From the NCBI GenBank assembly GCA_015665415.1, contig JADFAE010000017.1:62001-126000 (forward strand): a stretch of DNA of 64,000 nucleotides, given 5' to 3'. This document shows positions 8,585-16,755 of the stretch, piece by piece (the stretch's first letter is position 1; the number at the start of each line of letters is the position of its first letter). The notes below the pieces were generated by a model. The model was not told where the DNA came from. It did no database searches and worked only from the letters and a program-made list of their open reading frames with translations. This DNA is from Roseobacter sp. GTDB taxonomy: Bacteria; Pseudomonadota; Alphaproteobacteria; Rhodobacterales; Rhodobacteraceae. A program made the translations under genes and the position numbers.

Positions 8585-9091
8585 TTGTCTATCAACACAA
8601 AAATTGTTGATGATCTGATCGCAAATGACATCAGTTTCGTCACCACAGTCCCATGTAAGCAATTAGCAGGCGTCATCGACGAGATCGATGCCCGGCCAGG
8701 CGTTCTTCACGTCCCCTCAAACAAGGAAGACGAGGGCATGGGGTTGTGTGCAGGGGCCTGGATGGGAGGCAAGCGACCTGCCATCATCATGCAAAACACT
8801 GCCATCGGCGTAACCATCAATACGCTGGCCACCCTGATCCAGTACTACCGGATGCCCCTGCCTATGCTGATCTCATATCGCGGTGAGCTGCGTGAGCCCG
8901 TCGCCTGCCAGGTTGAAATGGCCGTTCACACCAAGGCGTTGCTCGCCCAGATGAATATCCCAACTTATCATTTTCACAAGCAATCCGATGCAGATGAGTT
9001 CGACAACATCCTGAAGTACACATTCATGTGCAACAAACCGGTCGCAATTTTGACCGATGCCAATTTCTGGGGAGGCTACGGCGACCAATGA
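8585..9091 (+). CDS. comD: Sulfopyruvate decarboxylase alpha subunit ComD
   Basis: A 168-residue protein matching the N-terminal (PYR) half of ThDP-dependent decarboxylases. TTVPCKQLAGVID and PSNKEDEGMGLCAGA (Glu50 probably activates ThDP) are typical of ComD and phosphonopyruvate decarboxylase. It starts at TTG; AGGAG lies 7 bp upstream and the next in-frame ATG is too far inside. With ComE it forms the split enzyme converting sulfopyruvate to sulfoacetaldehyde. The DHPS genes argue for sulfopyruvate rather than phosphonopyruvate. Confidence 0.85.
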   Translation: MSINTKIVDDLIANDISFVTTVPCKQLAGVIDEIDARPGVLHVPSNKEDEGMGLCAGAWMGGKRPAIIMQNTAIGVTINTLATLIQYYRMPLPMLISYRGELREPVACQVEMAVHTKALLAQMNIPTYHFHKQSDADEFDNILKYTFMCNKPVAILTDANFWGGYGDQ

Positions 9092-9642
9092 TCCGTTCTG
9101 ATATTCTGAAAGACATTGCCCCCATTCTGCGCGACCAACTGGTGGTCTGCAACATCGGCCTACCAAGCCAGGAGCTGCATATGATCGACGATCAGCCAAG
9201 CACCTTCTACATGCTCGGCACCATGGGCCTTTCATCTTCAATCGGATTTGGGCTGGCATTGGCACAAGACAAAAAAGTGATCTCCATCGATGGGGATGGC
9301 TCGGTTCTGACCAATTTTGGCACTCTACCGACGATAGCCAATAACGCCCGAGACAACTATATCCTCTTGATCATCGACAATGGCAGCTACGGATCGACTG
9401 GCGATCAGCCAACCTATGCGGGGAAAAAGACCTCCCTTGCCGCTGTAGCCCGTGCCTGTGGCTGCGAAAACGTCGTTGAAGTGGCTGCCGAAGATACCGG
9501 AAAAGCTTTGCAAGAGGCCATCGAGGGCAACCAGATGACAATCATCGTAGCCAAATGCAAAAGCGGAAATATACCGGTGCCGGTGATCACCATGGATCCA
9601 GTTGTGATCCGAGACCGGTTTATGAAAACAGTGCGGGCCTAG
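9088..9642 (+). CDS. comE: Sulfopyruvate decarboxylase beta subunit ComE
   Basis: A 184-residue protein matching the C-terminal (PP) half of ThDP decarboxylases. The ThDP/Mg motif begins at Gly69-Asp70-Gly71 (IDGDGSVLTNFG) and ends at Asn98 (LLIIDNGSYGSTG). The ATG overlaps the comD stop (ATGA), consistent with equal production of the two subunits. The product, sulfoacetaldehyde, would be handled by Xsc in known roseobacters; no xsc is in this window. Confidence 0.87.
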   Translation: MIRSDILKDIAPILRDQLVVCNIGLPSQELHMIDDQPSTFYMLGTMGLSSSIGFGLALAQDKKVISIDGDGSVLTNFGTLPTIANNARDNYILLIIDNGSYGSTGDQPTYAGKKTSLAAVARACGCENVVEVAAEDTGKALQEAIEGNQMTIIVAKCKSGNIPVPVITMDPVVIRDRFMKTVRA

Positions 9643-9650
9643 GGCACCAC

Positions 9651-10811
9651 ATGCTGTTTGACACCGGTATTCACTCATCTGCGGATGCGCGTCGGTTGGC
9701 GCGCAAACGTCTTCCTTGGATGGTATTTGACTATATCGACGGAGCGGCGGGGCAAGAGCATGGCGCAGCTTTGAACCAAAGGGCGATGCAGAACATCAGA
9801 CTGACACCACGTGTCCTATGCAATGTGGCTCAGAGAGAACTGTCAGTGACCCAGTTTGACAGGCTGATGTTGCGTCCTTTTGGCATTAGCCCAATGGGCA
9901 TGTGTAACCTCGCTGCTCCTGGGGCTGATCTGATGTTGGCCAAAATCGCCCGAGAATACCGGGTGCCACATGGGGTATCGACAGTGGCATCTACCGACCT
10001 CGAGACCCTCCACAAGGCGTCCGGCGGCACCGCTTGGTTCCAATTGTATTTTAGTGGCGACGGCAGCGGCACAATGAAGCTTGTAGAACGCGCCCGAAAG
10101 GCTGGATATGGGACACTGATCTTAACGCTAGATGTTCCTGAAGTCGGGCGCCGTCCGCGTGAGTTGCACCATGGCTTCAAGATGCCCTTTCGTATCGGGC
10201 CTCGGCAGTTTTTGGATTTTGCAATGCATCCAGGCTGGTCTCTTTCATCGCTTGCAAAGGGCAGCCCGAAATTGGCCAACTTTGATGGCAAGAACTACAT
10301 CTTTGACCGTACAGAAAGCCGCGCAGCAGCAGATTGGGCATATCTTGATGCCCTACGTCAGGCTTGGCCCGGCCAACTGGTTGTCAAAGGCGTCCTGAAC
10401 CCAGAGGACGCCTTGCGACTACGCGATGCTGGTGTCGACGCAATCCAGGTTTCCAGCCATGGATGCCGCCAACTGGAAAGCGCACCACCTGCAATCTTTG
10501 CCCTGCGAAAAATTCGTGAAACACTAGGTCCAGAATTCCCACTTTTCTTCGATTCTGGCATTCGCTCAGGCGAAGATATCGTCAAAGCCTATGTGATGGG
10601 GGCAGATTTTGTTTTCCTCGGCCGGATCTTGTTATTTGCAATCGCAGCAGGCGGTATTGAAGGACTGCGTGCGCTCTGGGATATTCTAAGCCAAGAAGTC
10701 AGTCTTACAATGGCTCAACTGGGTGTCACAACCATCGCAGAACTGAAGAATGCCTATCACTTATGGTCACCAGAAAACGCCGGCGAACAGCTGATCACAC
10801 CAGTAACATAG
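9651..10811 (+). CDS. FMN-dependent alpha-hydroxyacid dehydrogenase, predicted sulfolactate dehydrogenase
   Basis: A 386-residue member of the lactate/mandelate dehydrogenase and glycolate oxidase family (TIM barrel, FMN). Seen: FDYIDGAA at 26-33, SPMGMCNL at 80-87, the FMN lysine in VVKGVL (Lys246), the catalytic-base motif SSHGCRQLE with His270 and Arg273, and the phosphate loop DSGIRSGEDI. The usual SNHGGRQLD box is altered (Asn to Ser, Gly to Cys). It starts 8 bp after comE and ends the operon. Position suggests oxidation of sulfolactate to sulfopyruvate, feeding ComDE; this is inference. Confidence 0.8.
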   Translation: MLFDTGIHSSADARRLARKRLPWMVFDYIDGAAGQEHGAALNQRAMQNIRLTPRVLCNVAQRELSVTQFDRLMLRPFGISPMGMCNLAAPGADLMLAKIAREYRVPHGVSTVASTDLETLHKASGGTAWFQLYFSGDGSGTMKLVERARKAGYGTLILTLDVPEVGRRPRELHHGFKMPFRIGPRQFLDFAMHPGWSLSSLAKGSPKLANFDGKNYIFDRTESRAAADWAYLDALRQAWPGQLVVKGVLNPEDALRLRDAGVDAIQVSSHGCRQLESAPPAIFALRKIRETLGPEFPLFFDSGIRSGEDIVKAYVMGADFVFLGRILLFAIAAGGIEGLRALWDILSQEVSLTMAQLGVTTIAELKNAYHLWSPENAGEQLITPVT

Positions 10812-10986
10812 GATCGTGGTCACGAAGCAATTCACGCGAATGTCTCAAATACCAAAACGCGGCTTTGGCCTTCGTGAATCCTTCATCTTTCAAAACCAGT
10901 GACATCGCCCGACCAGAGGAATTCTCGAGCAAGCCCTTTGCACGGAGCCGGTCAGTGGCTGTCCAGTCGATCCCTTTCCTGACCCG
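10796..10986 (-). pseudogene. DUF6429-like fragment, 5'-truncated
   Basis: On the minus strand an open frame of about 63 codons reads KGIDWTATDRLRAKGLLE..., then SLVLKDEG, which fits the core of DUF6429 proteins as I remember them (KGFDWDAxDRLHxKG...KSVxLTxEG). A stop codon lies immediately upstream in frame and there is no start, so this is a remnant. Its 3' end overlaps the last codons of the FMN dehydrogenase on the other strand. Such small genes often travel with insertion sequences. Confidence 0.45.
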
Positions 10987-11028
10987 TCAACCATCATGCA
11001 ACGTTTGGCTTAGAATGGCGAAATCTGG

Positions 11029-11115
11029 CTACATCCCGTTGTCGTTGTCCAGCTCCATTTGTTCATTTTGAGGGCTTCTCTTGTGATTATACCAATAGAA
11101 GAACTCTTTAATAAA
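11029..11115 (-). pseudogene. Possible transposase C-terminal remnant
   Basis: A short minus-strand frame reads FIKEFFYWYNHKRSPQ and then stops. The phrase resembles the C-terminal end of IS3-type OrfB integrases (a YNHKR-type motif near the end). It has no start and no upstream domain. Together with the neighbouring DUF6429-like fragment and the recombinase gene it marks a recombination-worn edge of the sulfonate island. Similarity is short; treat as tentative. Confidence 0.3.
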
Positions 11116-11184
11116 CTCACTGCAGCAATACAGACCACCAGTCAATGCTGACAATGGGCCATCCACGTAGACAGCCCAGAGATG

Positions 11185-11817
11185 TTAGATTTCAATGGCT
11201 TCAGCAATGGCCAGGGCATCCTCAAGTTCGACACCAAGATACCTGACCGTGCTGTCCATCTTTGTGTGCCCCAACAGAAGCTGGACGGCGCGAAGGTTGC
11301 CAGTTTTCTTGTAGATCTGAGTGACTTTCGTGCGCCGCATCGAATGTGTGCCGTATGCACCGGCTACCAGCCCGATCGACGTGATCCAGTCCCGAACAAT
11401 CCGTGCATACTGGCGTGTCGATATGTGAAGGCGCTCATGAAAACGGCCCGGCCAAAGATACTCTGAACCGACCATCAGTTCGTCTTCCATCCATTTTTCG
11501 ACGGAAGCTCGGGTGCCTTCCGATATCTCAAACCGGACTGGCTTCCGCGTCTTGCTCTGCAGCACTGAAGCGCGTTCCTTGATCTGGCCAGACGCCATTA
11601 CATCCACAACTTTCATCTTCACAAGGTCGCAGCCTCGAAGTTTGCTGTCGATTGCCATATTGAAAAGGGCTAGGTCACGATGGTTCTCCGCCAATTCAAG
11701 CCGCACCCGGATTGCCCATACATGCTTAGGTTCCAGTGGCCGCTTCTGACCGACGATGCGGCCTTTGTTCCAGGCTGGGCGAAGCGCGCGAATGGCAGGT
11801 AAGTTTGGTGTTTCCAT
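11185..11817 (-). CDS. Tyrosine recombinase/integrase, short form
   Basis: A 210-residue tyrosine recombinase with all expected catalytic residues: Arg61 (LRGCDL), Lys89 (QSKTRKP), His158 and Arg161 (HSMRR), His184 (LLGHTKM) and Tyr193 (VRYLG). The N-terminal core-binding domain of typical integrases is reduced to about 30 residues, so this is a compact type or a truncated one. The start used follows METPNLPAIRALRPAW; an earlier frame-open Met adds 21 unlikely residues. It stands alone next to the island edge. No att site was identified. Confidence 0.82.
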   Translation of the reverse strand: METPNLPAIRALRPAWNKGRIVGQKRPLEPKHVWAIRVRLELAENHRDLALFNMAIDSKLRGCDLVKMKVVDVMASGQIKERASVLQSKTRKPVRFEISEGTRASVEKWMEDELMVGSEYLWPGRFHERLHISTRQYARIVRDWITSIGLVAGAYGTHSMRRTKVTQIYKKTGNLRAVQLLLGHTKMDSTVRYLGVELEDALAIAEAIEI

Positions 11818-11955
11818 GACTGATCCTCCGATCCGCCATGCCCTCCCAAAACGACAACCCGACGCTGACACAGACGTCATACCACAGGATGCCGCGCCGT
11901 CTCCGATGTCAGGAAGGAGCCCAAATCGACCGATGCTGCGCTGTATGAATGGCAG

Positions 11956-12570
11956 CTAACGTGTCGCGATCCAAGCGGCAGCTCCGCCCAAAGCCGTACC
12001 AGTGATCCGGTTGAAAGTCTTGATCGACTGAGCGCTCGTCATCGCCTTGCGTGCCCGTTCTGCCGCATAAACATACACTGCAAACACGGTGCTAAGGACC
12101 AACACAACGGACATTGCCAATGCCACTACCATTTGGGCATTCAAGCTTTCTGGCGTCACTATGCTGGGAAGTAGCGCCAAATAGAACAACATCGCCTTTG
12201 GGTTGCCCATGGTGATCGATAGGCCCGCCAACATACGCTTCAATGCGCCCCGTTCTGTCGACTTTGTGGAGGCTTGCGCGGCTTCGTCTAAGGCAGTCCA
12301 CAATCGAAACGCCAAGTATATCAGATAAGCCACACCCGCCCATTTGATGATCGAGAATACGACTGGAATCTGCTGTGCGATCAAGGCTAACCCGCTGAGT
12401 GACAAAGTAAGCCAGACCAAATCACCCAAAATAATACCGACGCAAAACCAAATAGATTTGCGCGCTCCACTTGCAAGCACGGTCGCAACTAATGCGGCAA
12501 GACCCGGGCCGGGCGAAAACGCTGCAACGCTAAGTGCACCGACGAATACGATGAAATTCCAGTCGAACAT
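11956..12570 (-). CDS. LysE/RhtB-family amino-acid exporter
   Basis: A 204-residue inner-membrane protein with about six helices and the LysE N-terminal signature (GALSVAAFSPGPGLAALVAT), followed by GxxxGD (CVGIILGDLVWL) and AGVAYLIYLAFRLW. The family exports amino acids and related small molecules; the substrate cannot be deduced. It begins one base after the stop of the preceding small gene on the same strand, so the two form an operon. Confidence 0.88.
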   Translation of the reverse strand: MFDWNFIVFVGALSVAAFSPGPGLAALVATVLASGARKSIWFCVGIILGDLVWLTLSLSGLALIAQQIPVVFSIIKWAGVAYLIYLAFRLWTALDEAAQASTKSTERGALKRMLAGLSITMGNPKAMLFYLALLPSIVTPESLNAQMVVALAMSVVLVLSTVFAVYVYAAERARKAMTSAQSIKTFNRITGTALGGAAAWIATR

Positions 12571-12571
12571 A

Positions 12572-12829
12572 TCAATCTTCCTCGGTCAGCAAGTGACTGT
12601 CTTCCGCCGTAAGATCTAAGTCGTAAGCCGCCTTCATCTGAGAGATGAAATCGAGTGTGTCAGCGCCGAAGGGAGGTTTTCCTTCAAAGCTGTGCAGTAC
12701 GATACCTTCAATCAGGTCCCCGAGACCCATTTCGTTACGAGCCGCGACGGCCTTAAGGACTTTGAGCACACGTTTTTCGATCCGAACCCCGGTTTGCGCA
12801 CGTTCGATCTTCTTTGTGGTTTTGGTCAT
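12572..12829 (-). CDS. Small ribbon-helix-helix-like protein upstream of lysE
   Basis: An 85-residue protein. Residues 14-50 (GVRIEKRVLKVLKAVAARN, then MGLGDLIEGIVLHSFEG) fit a ribbon-helix-helix pattern: a short strand followed by two helices. The C-terminal part is acidic. It precedes the LysE exporter with a 1-bp gap and faces the DMT permease across an 81-bp divergent region. A DNA-binding or regulatory role for the exporter is plausible but not shown. I do not recognise a named family. Confidence 0.65.
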   Translation of the reverse strand: MTKTTKKIERAQTGVRIEKRVLKVLKAVAARNEMGLGDLIEGIVLHSFEGKPPFGADTLDFISQMKAAYDLDLTAEDSHLLTEED

Positions 12830-12910
12830 TTAGATTACTCCAGCAGCCTATGTTTACATCACTTTGGTAACTTGGTACCAACATGCCGAAAGCGATTCAA
12901 GGGCTGGATT

Positions 12911-13771
12911 ATGTCAAACAACACCAAGGGAATACTCTGGGCTCTGCTTGCGGCTGCCCTATTCTCAATTGTCATCGCGATGGCAAAAGTGGCCGTGGTT
13001 GACTACCATGTCCTGCAAATCCTCTTTTTCCGGCAAATCGTCGTCTTCCTGTCGTCACTGCCTGACATTGCCAAATCATTCCCAAATAGCCTTAAAACAA
13101 GGCGACCGGGGATACATGCCGCGCGTTTGACTGGTGCATTTACTGCGTTGTCCTGCGGTATCTGGGCTGTTTCGGTCCTTCCGCTGACGACAGCGACAAC
13201 ACTTGGATTTGCTCAGGTCTTCTTTGTCGCGCTTTTGGCATTGGCCTTCTTGAATGAAACTGTCGGCGCACACCGCATCGGGGCCGTCATTGTCGGCTTC
13301 ATCGGTGTAATTGTCGTGATGCGGCCCGGTGTAGACGGCCTGTTTGACGTCCATGCTCTTATCCCGCTGCTGGGCGCGGCAGGAGCGGCAGTGGCGGTTA
13401 CATCGGTCAGAAAGCTATCTCAAACCGAGTCCACGGCCACTCTATTGGTCTACCAATCACTGTTTGTTGGCGCGTTGGCAGGCATTCCATTGATTTGGCT
13501 ATGGGTGACGCCTGATCTATTTGGCTGGCTGTTCCTCTTCGCAATGGGCGTTTTGGCGACAGTGGGTCAGTGGGTCGGCATTCGCGCACTGCGGCTTGGA
13601 GAGGCGAGCGTGGTCGGCAATATGGAGTACAGCAAGTTGATCTTCGCGGCAGTCCTAGGCTTTGTCTTGTTCAATGAAATTCCCGACAGATACACTGTTC
13701 TGGGGGCATGTGTCATTGTGGGGTCATCAATCTACATTTTCCGGCGTGAGCAATTGAAACGTAAACCTTGA
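12911..13771 (+). CDS. EamA/DMT-family permease
   Basis: A 286-residue membrane protein with ten predicted helices in two EamA repeats (about 5-140 and 150-280). Typical elements are LPLTTATTLGFAQVFFVALLAL..NE in the first half and EASVVGNMEYSKLIFAAVLGFVLFNEIPD in the second. The ATG at MSNNTKGILWALLAAALFS is the natural start; earlier in-frame codons lie in the promoter of the divergent gene. These permeases move metabolites such as amino acids or nucleotides; the substrate is unknown. Confidence 0.85.
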   Translation: MSNNTKGILWALLAAALFSIVIAMAKVAVVDYHVLQILFFRQIVVFLSSLPDIAKSFPNSLKTRRPGIHAARLTGAFTALSCGIWAVSVLPLTTATTLGFAQVFFVALLALAFLNETVGAHRIGAVIVGFIGVIVVMRPGVDGLFDVHALIPLLGAAGAAVAVTSVRKLSQTESTATLLVYQSLFVGALAGIPLIWLWVTPDLFGWLFLFAMGVLATVGQWVGIRALRLGEASVVGNMEYSKLIFAAVLGFVLFNEIPDRYTVLGACVIVGSSIYIFRREQLKRKP

Positions 13772-14018
13772 AATGGGTCGTACCAGACATTTCCGCAGAA
13801 GCAGCGAAAGCTCAGTTTGTCCGCAGTGCTGCCCTCCAACTCCCAAATTCGCTGCACCTCTCATCAATGACCGCTTTTCACGCGGCATCGCAGTGGTTGC
13901 AGGCTGTGTTCCCAGGCCGAAAGACGGACTTTGCAAACTCCGCTATCTGCGCATAGCTTACTTTGAGCGCGAACTGTAGTTTTATCGATGGCCTCAAGGC
14001 CTCCATCACTCCAAACAA
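13772..14018. other. Intergenic stretch, no gene recognised
   Basis: No convincing gene, tRNA or promoter pair was found. Short frames here lack good start sites and composition like the neighbours. The stretch separates the lower-GC accessory region on the left from the higher-GC core region on the right. Confidence 0.5.
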
Positions 14019-14050
14019 AAAGGCCCCTCTGCTGAGGGGCCTTTGTTTTG
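14019..14050. terminator. Bidirectional rho-independent terminator
   Basis: A perfect 11-bp stem (AAAGGCCCCTC at 14019-14029 and GAGGGGCCTTT at 14034-14044) with loop TGCT. On the minus strand it is followed by a strong T tract, suiting the DD-carboxypeptidase gene that ends at 14102. On the plus strand it is followed by GTTTTG and could also end the DMT permease transcript. Confidence 0.85.
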
Positions 14051-14101
14051 CGGCCTGTCACGAGAGGTAAGCCCGTGGCCGCTTGGGATCTTTGGCGGGC
14101 C

Positions 14102-15691
14102 TCAGGAGGCGGGGCCCAGGGGGTCGCAGGTCACGTTGCGGGCGCGCAATCGGCGGCAGGCGAGCTCGGCCTGCTCTTTGGTCATGCCCAGGAAATTGGC
14201 GTCAAAGCCAAGCCGGTGCTCGGCCACCTTGCGCAGCGATCCATCGAGGCTTTCCATTTCCGACAGCGCCGTGCGCAGCAACACTTTTTCAGCCTGATAG
14301 CGGCTGGTGTAGCGGCCCACGTTGATGCCCCAGTAGCGGCCACCAGAGGTCGACAACCGGGTCACCACGATCGGGGCGGCAGGGGTTGTCTCGGCGCGGG
14401 CCAGTTGGGTTGGACGTGCCACCGGGCGCAGGCCCGTAAAGGGAGCTGGCTGGATACGGACAGCGGGCTGCACCTCAACCTGTGCCAGATCGCTCTGCAG
14501 CACCGTCGCGGGGACAGGCCCGGTTGAGGCGGGCAGGATCTTGGCCTCTGCGATGGCGGCGGCAATGCCTGCCTGCAGGCTGGCCGGGTCAATCGCTGAT
14601 GTTGCCGCTGATGGTGTGTCTGGCGCGGGCTGCTCTGCGGTTTCGGTTGCGCTGGCCACCAGGACGGGGGCCTCCTCAGGCAGAGGGCGGGATTGCGGGC
14701 GCAGGCTGGTTTTCACCAATCCGTTGACGCGGATGGTCTTGCCGGCACCACCACTGCTGGCGACACGGGTGGAGGGCGCGTTGATGCCCTGATTGCCGAC
14801 ATAGGCGGGGCGACCCGGCGCGCGCAGTTTGGCCCGCGATGGTGCGCGGCGAAATCCGAGGTCGAGCAGCTCGGCGACTTTGGCATTGCGCGAGGTCGAG
14901 GATTTGCCGCCAAAGACGGTGGCGATGATCCGCTCCTGACCGCGCCGGGCCGAGGCCACCAGATTGGAGCCGGCCGCCCGGGTATAGCCGGTCTTGATCC
15001 CATCGGCCCCTTTGTAAGAGGCCAGAAGACGGCGGTTGGTATTGGGCACGGTCTTGACCCCGGCATCAATCGAGGTGCGCGAGAACAGGTGATAGTATTC
15101 GGGATAATCATACAGGATATGACGTCCCATGGTGGTCATGTCGCGGGCGGTGGACAGATGTCCCGATTCGGTCAACCCATGGGCATTCTTGAAGGTGGTG
15201 CGCGACATCCCCAGCGCCTTGGCGGTGCGGGTCATGCGCCGGGCAAAGGCGGCTTCAGAGCCGGAAATGGCTTCGCCGATGGCGGTGGCGGCATCATTGG
15301 CGGATTTCACTGCAGCGGCCCGGATCAGGTAGCGAAAGGCAATGCGTTGCCCTGATTTCAACCCCAGCTTGGAGGGGGGCTCGGCGGCGGCATTGCGGCT
15401 GATGCGGACCTTGGTGTCCAGGGAGATTTCGCCGTTTCGCACCGCTTCAAAGGCAATGTAGAGCGTCATCATCTTGGTCAAGGAGGCCGGATGCAGCCGG
15501 GTGTCGGCATTGCGCGAATGCAGCACTTCGCCGGTGCGCGCATCGACAACAACAGCGGCATAGGGGGCCGCAACAGTTGGAGACGGGGAAAAGAGTACCA
15601 TCCCGAGAGAAAGGAAAACGCCAATGATCCACAGACCAGACCGGGCGCAAGCCCGCTGTCTGCGAACCAGGTGATTGCACCTGATCTGCAC
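14102..15691 (-). CDS. D-alanyl-D-alanine carboxypeptidase (PBP5/6 type) with SPOR domain
   Basis: A 529-residue periplasmic serine peptidase that trims the terminal D-Ala of peptidoglycan stem peptides. An N-terminal hydrophobic segment (about 19-41) is a signal or anchor. The S11 motifs are complete: Ser70-Leu-Thr-Lys73, Ser130-Ala-Asn132 and Lys232-Thr-Gly234. After a long Ala/Pro-rich linker (about 290-440) the last 80 residues look like a SPOR domain (GGRYWGINVGRYTSRYQAEK), which binds denuded glycan at division sites. The SPOR fusion is common in alphaproteobacterial DacC-like enzymes. Confidence 0.9.
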   Translation of the reverse strand: MQIRCNHLVRRQRACARSGLWIIGVFLSLGMVLFSPSPTVAAPYAAVVVDARTGEVLHSRNADTRLHPASLTKMMTLYIAFEAVRNGEISLDTKVRISRNAAAEPPSKLGLKSGQRIAFRYLIRAAAVKSANDAATAIGEAISGSEAAFARRMTRTAKALGMSRTTFKNAHGLTESGHLSTARDMTTMGRHILYDYPEYYHLFSRTSIDAGVKTVPNTNRRLLASYKGADGIKTGYTRAAGSNLVASARRGQERIIATVFGGKSSTSRNAKVAELLDLGFRRAPSRAKLRAPGRPAYVGNQGINAPSTRVASSGGAGKTIRVNGLVKTSLRPQSRPLPEEAPVLVASATETAEQPAPDTPSAATSAIDPASLQAGIAAAIAEAKILPASTGPVPATVLQSDLAQVEVQPAVRIQPAPFTGLRPVARPTQLARAETTPAAPIVVTRLSTSGGRYWGINVGRYTSRYQAEKVLLRTALSEMESLDGSLRKVAEHRLGFDANFLGMTKEQAELACRRLRARNVTCDPLGPAS

Positions 15692-15888
15692 GATATCTGC
15701 CTTTTTTGCCTCTTGCCGCCGGTTTTCCGGCTGACGATTTTACCTGCTATCAAAAAGCCTAGCACAGCAAGGGTTTGGAATAAACCGCGGGGATCAGCTG
15801 GGCGAAGGGTGCAGAAAAAGGCTTCCCCCAGATCTAGTGGGGACTCTACCCGGTGCTTCTAAATCGGCGTTTGGTTAAGGAAGTGTTT

Positions 15889-16053
15889 ATGGATTTTGTG
15901 CATTTCAGCCGCGGCCTGGACGCAGGGTACGGGCGAATTGCCGCCAATTTGATGCATGTAGGCAACAGCTTTGAACTGTTTTATCTGGCGCTGAAACCCG
16001 AGGGTGCAGAGCCGGGTGAGGACGGCCTGAGGGGAATCCCCGGTGTGAACTAG
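15889..16053 (+). CDS. Possible small protein (54 aa), unassigned
   Basis: A 54-codon frame starting MDFVHFSRGLDAGYGRI, with AAGGAAG seven bases before the ATG. No signal, helix or family was recognised. It lies in an otherwise empty 367-bp gap between the divergently placed carboxypeptidase promoter and the convergent isomerase gene. The ribosome-binding site is the main support; coding is uncertain. Confidence 0.3.
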   Translation: MDFVHFSRGLDAGYGRIAANLMHVGNSFELFYLALKPEGAEPGEDGLRGIPGVN

Positions 16054-16058
16054 GGTGG

Positions 16059-16385
16059 CTAGGGTGTATGTCGGCGCGTGACGTAAAAGGGAGAGGAATA
16101 CTGCAGTCCAAATGAGAACTCGCAGGGCGTGGGAATCATGGCGCTGATCTTCTGCTCCAGCTCGGCCAGCAGAGCATTGGAGAAACTTGCATCGCGATGG
16201 GGTTTAACCAGCAGGCTGACGCTTACGGTGACATGGCTGTGATGATAGGCCCCGGTGGGATAGGCCCGCCCTTTGCAGGCCCCGGCGCCGTCATCGTGGC
16301 GCAGAATGATGGCTTCAATCTGTGCCAGGATTGCAGCGCTGTCGAGCCGGATGTCATCAGAGTATTTCAATTCGGCATGGGGCAT
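16059..16385 (-). CDS. 5-carboxymethyl-2-hydroxymuconate isomerase family protein
   Basis: A 108-residue protein of the tautomerase-like CHMI family. After Met removal the N-terminal residue would be Pro (MPHAELKYS), the catalytic base of this superfamily. Further signature is GRAYPTGAYHHSHVTVSVSLL. AGGAAAG precedes the ATG; a longer open frame upstream is repeat sequence, not gene. The family isomerises 5-carboxymethyl-2-hydroxymuconate in homoprotocatechuate degradation, but no other genes of that pathway are nearby, so its actual substrate is open. Confidence 0.8.
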   Translation of the reverse strand: MPHAELKYSDDIRLDSAAILAQIEAIILRHDDGAGACKGRAYPTGAYHHSHVTVSVSLLVKPHRDASFSNALLAELEQKISAMIPTPCEFSFGLQYSSPFYVTRRHTP

Positions 16386-16550
16386 TGGGTTGTCTTTCCT
16401 CTTGGGTCTGTGGGGCGGATCATAGCGTAATCGCTGCGATGCAAAAGCCGGGATCGCAGGGGCAAAGGCCCGTTGTTTTTTTGGGGGGGCTGGCGTCGGG
16501 CTGCGCAAAGGGGGATTTGCCGGTGCAGGATGTGCAGGGCAACAAGACGC

Positions 16551-16633
16551 AGGGGCTCCCGCCCCTCGTTGGGCATTGAAATGCCCGCCTCGGGTTGGGC
16601 GTAGCGCCGCGCTATGCGCGGCGCTACGCCCAA
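16551..16633. repeat. GC-rich composite palindromic element, copy 1
   Basis: In a 370-bp gene-free gap. It consists of GGGGCTCCCG, a hairpin GGGCAT-TGAA-ATGCCC (16571-16586), and an 18-bp perfect inverted repeat with a 3-nt loop (arms 16595-16612 and 16616-16633, core GCGCCGCGC/GCGCGGCGC). The same order of parts recurs at 34961-35036. It resembles REP/BIME elements. The rest of the gap (16634-16755) shows no gene. Confidence 0.7.
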
Positions 16634-16755
16634 GGCCGCTGGAAGTGTCCTGACCGCAGGGCAGGGCATTTTCCGGGCGCGGGAGCGCTTGTCTTGCCGC
16701 CAGCGTTCCGCTGGCGCTATTGGTCTTTATGCCTTTGAGTTCCAGTATGCGGGGA

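Noticed and set aside
14019..14050. tRNA-linked terminator
   Set aside because: The stem-loop looks like those after tRNA genes, but no cloverleaf could be folded in the preceding 250 bp on either strand.
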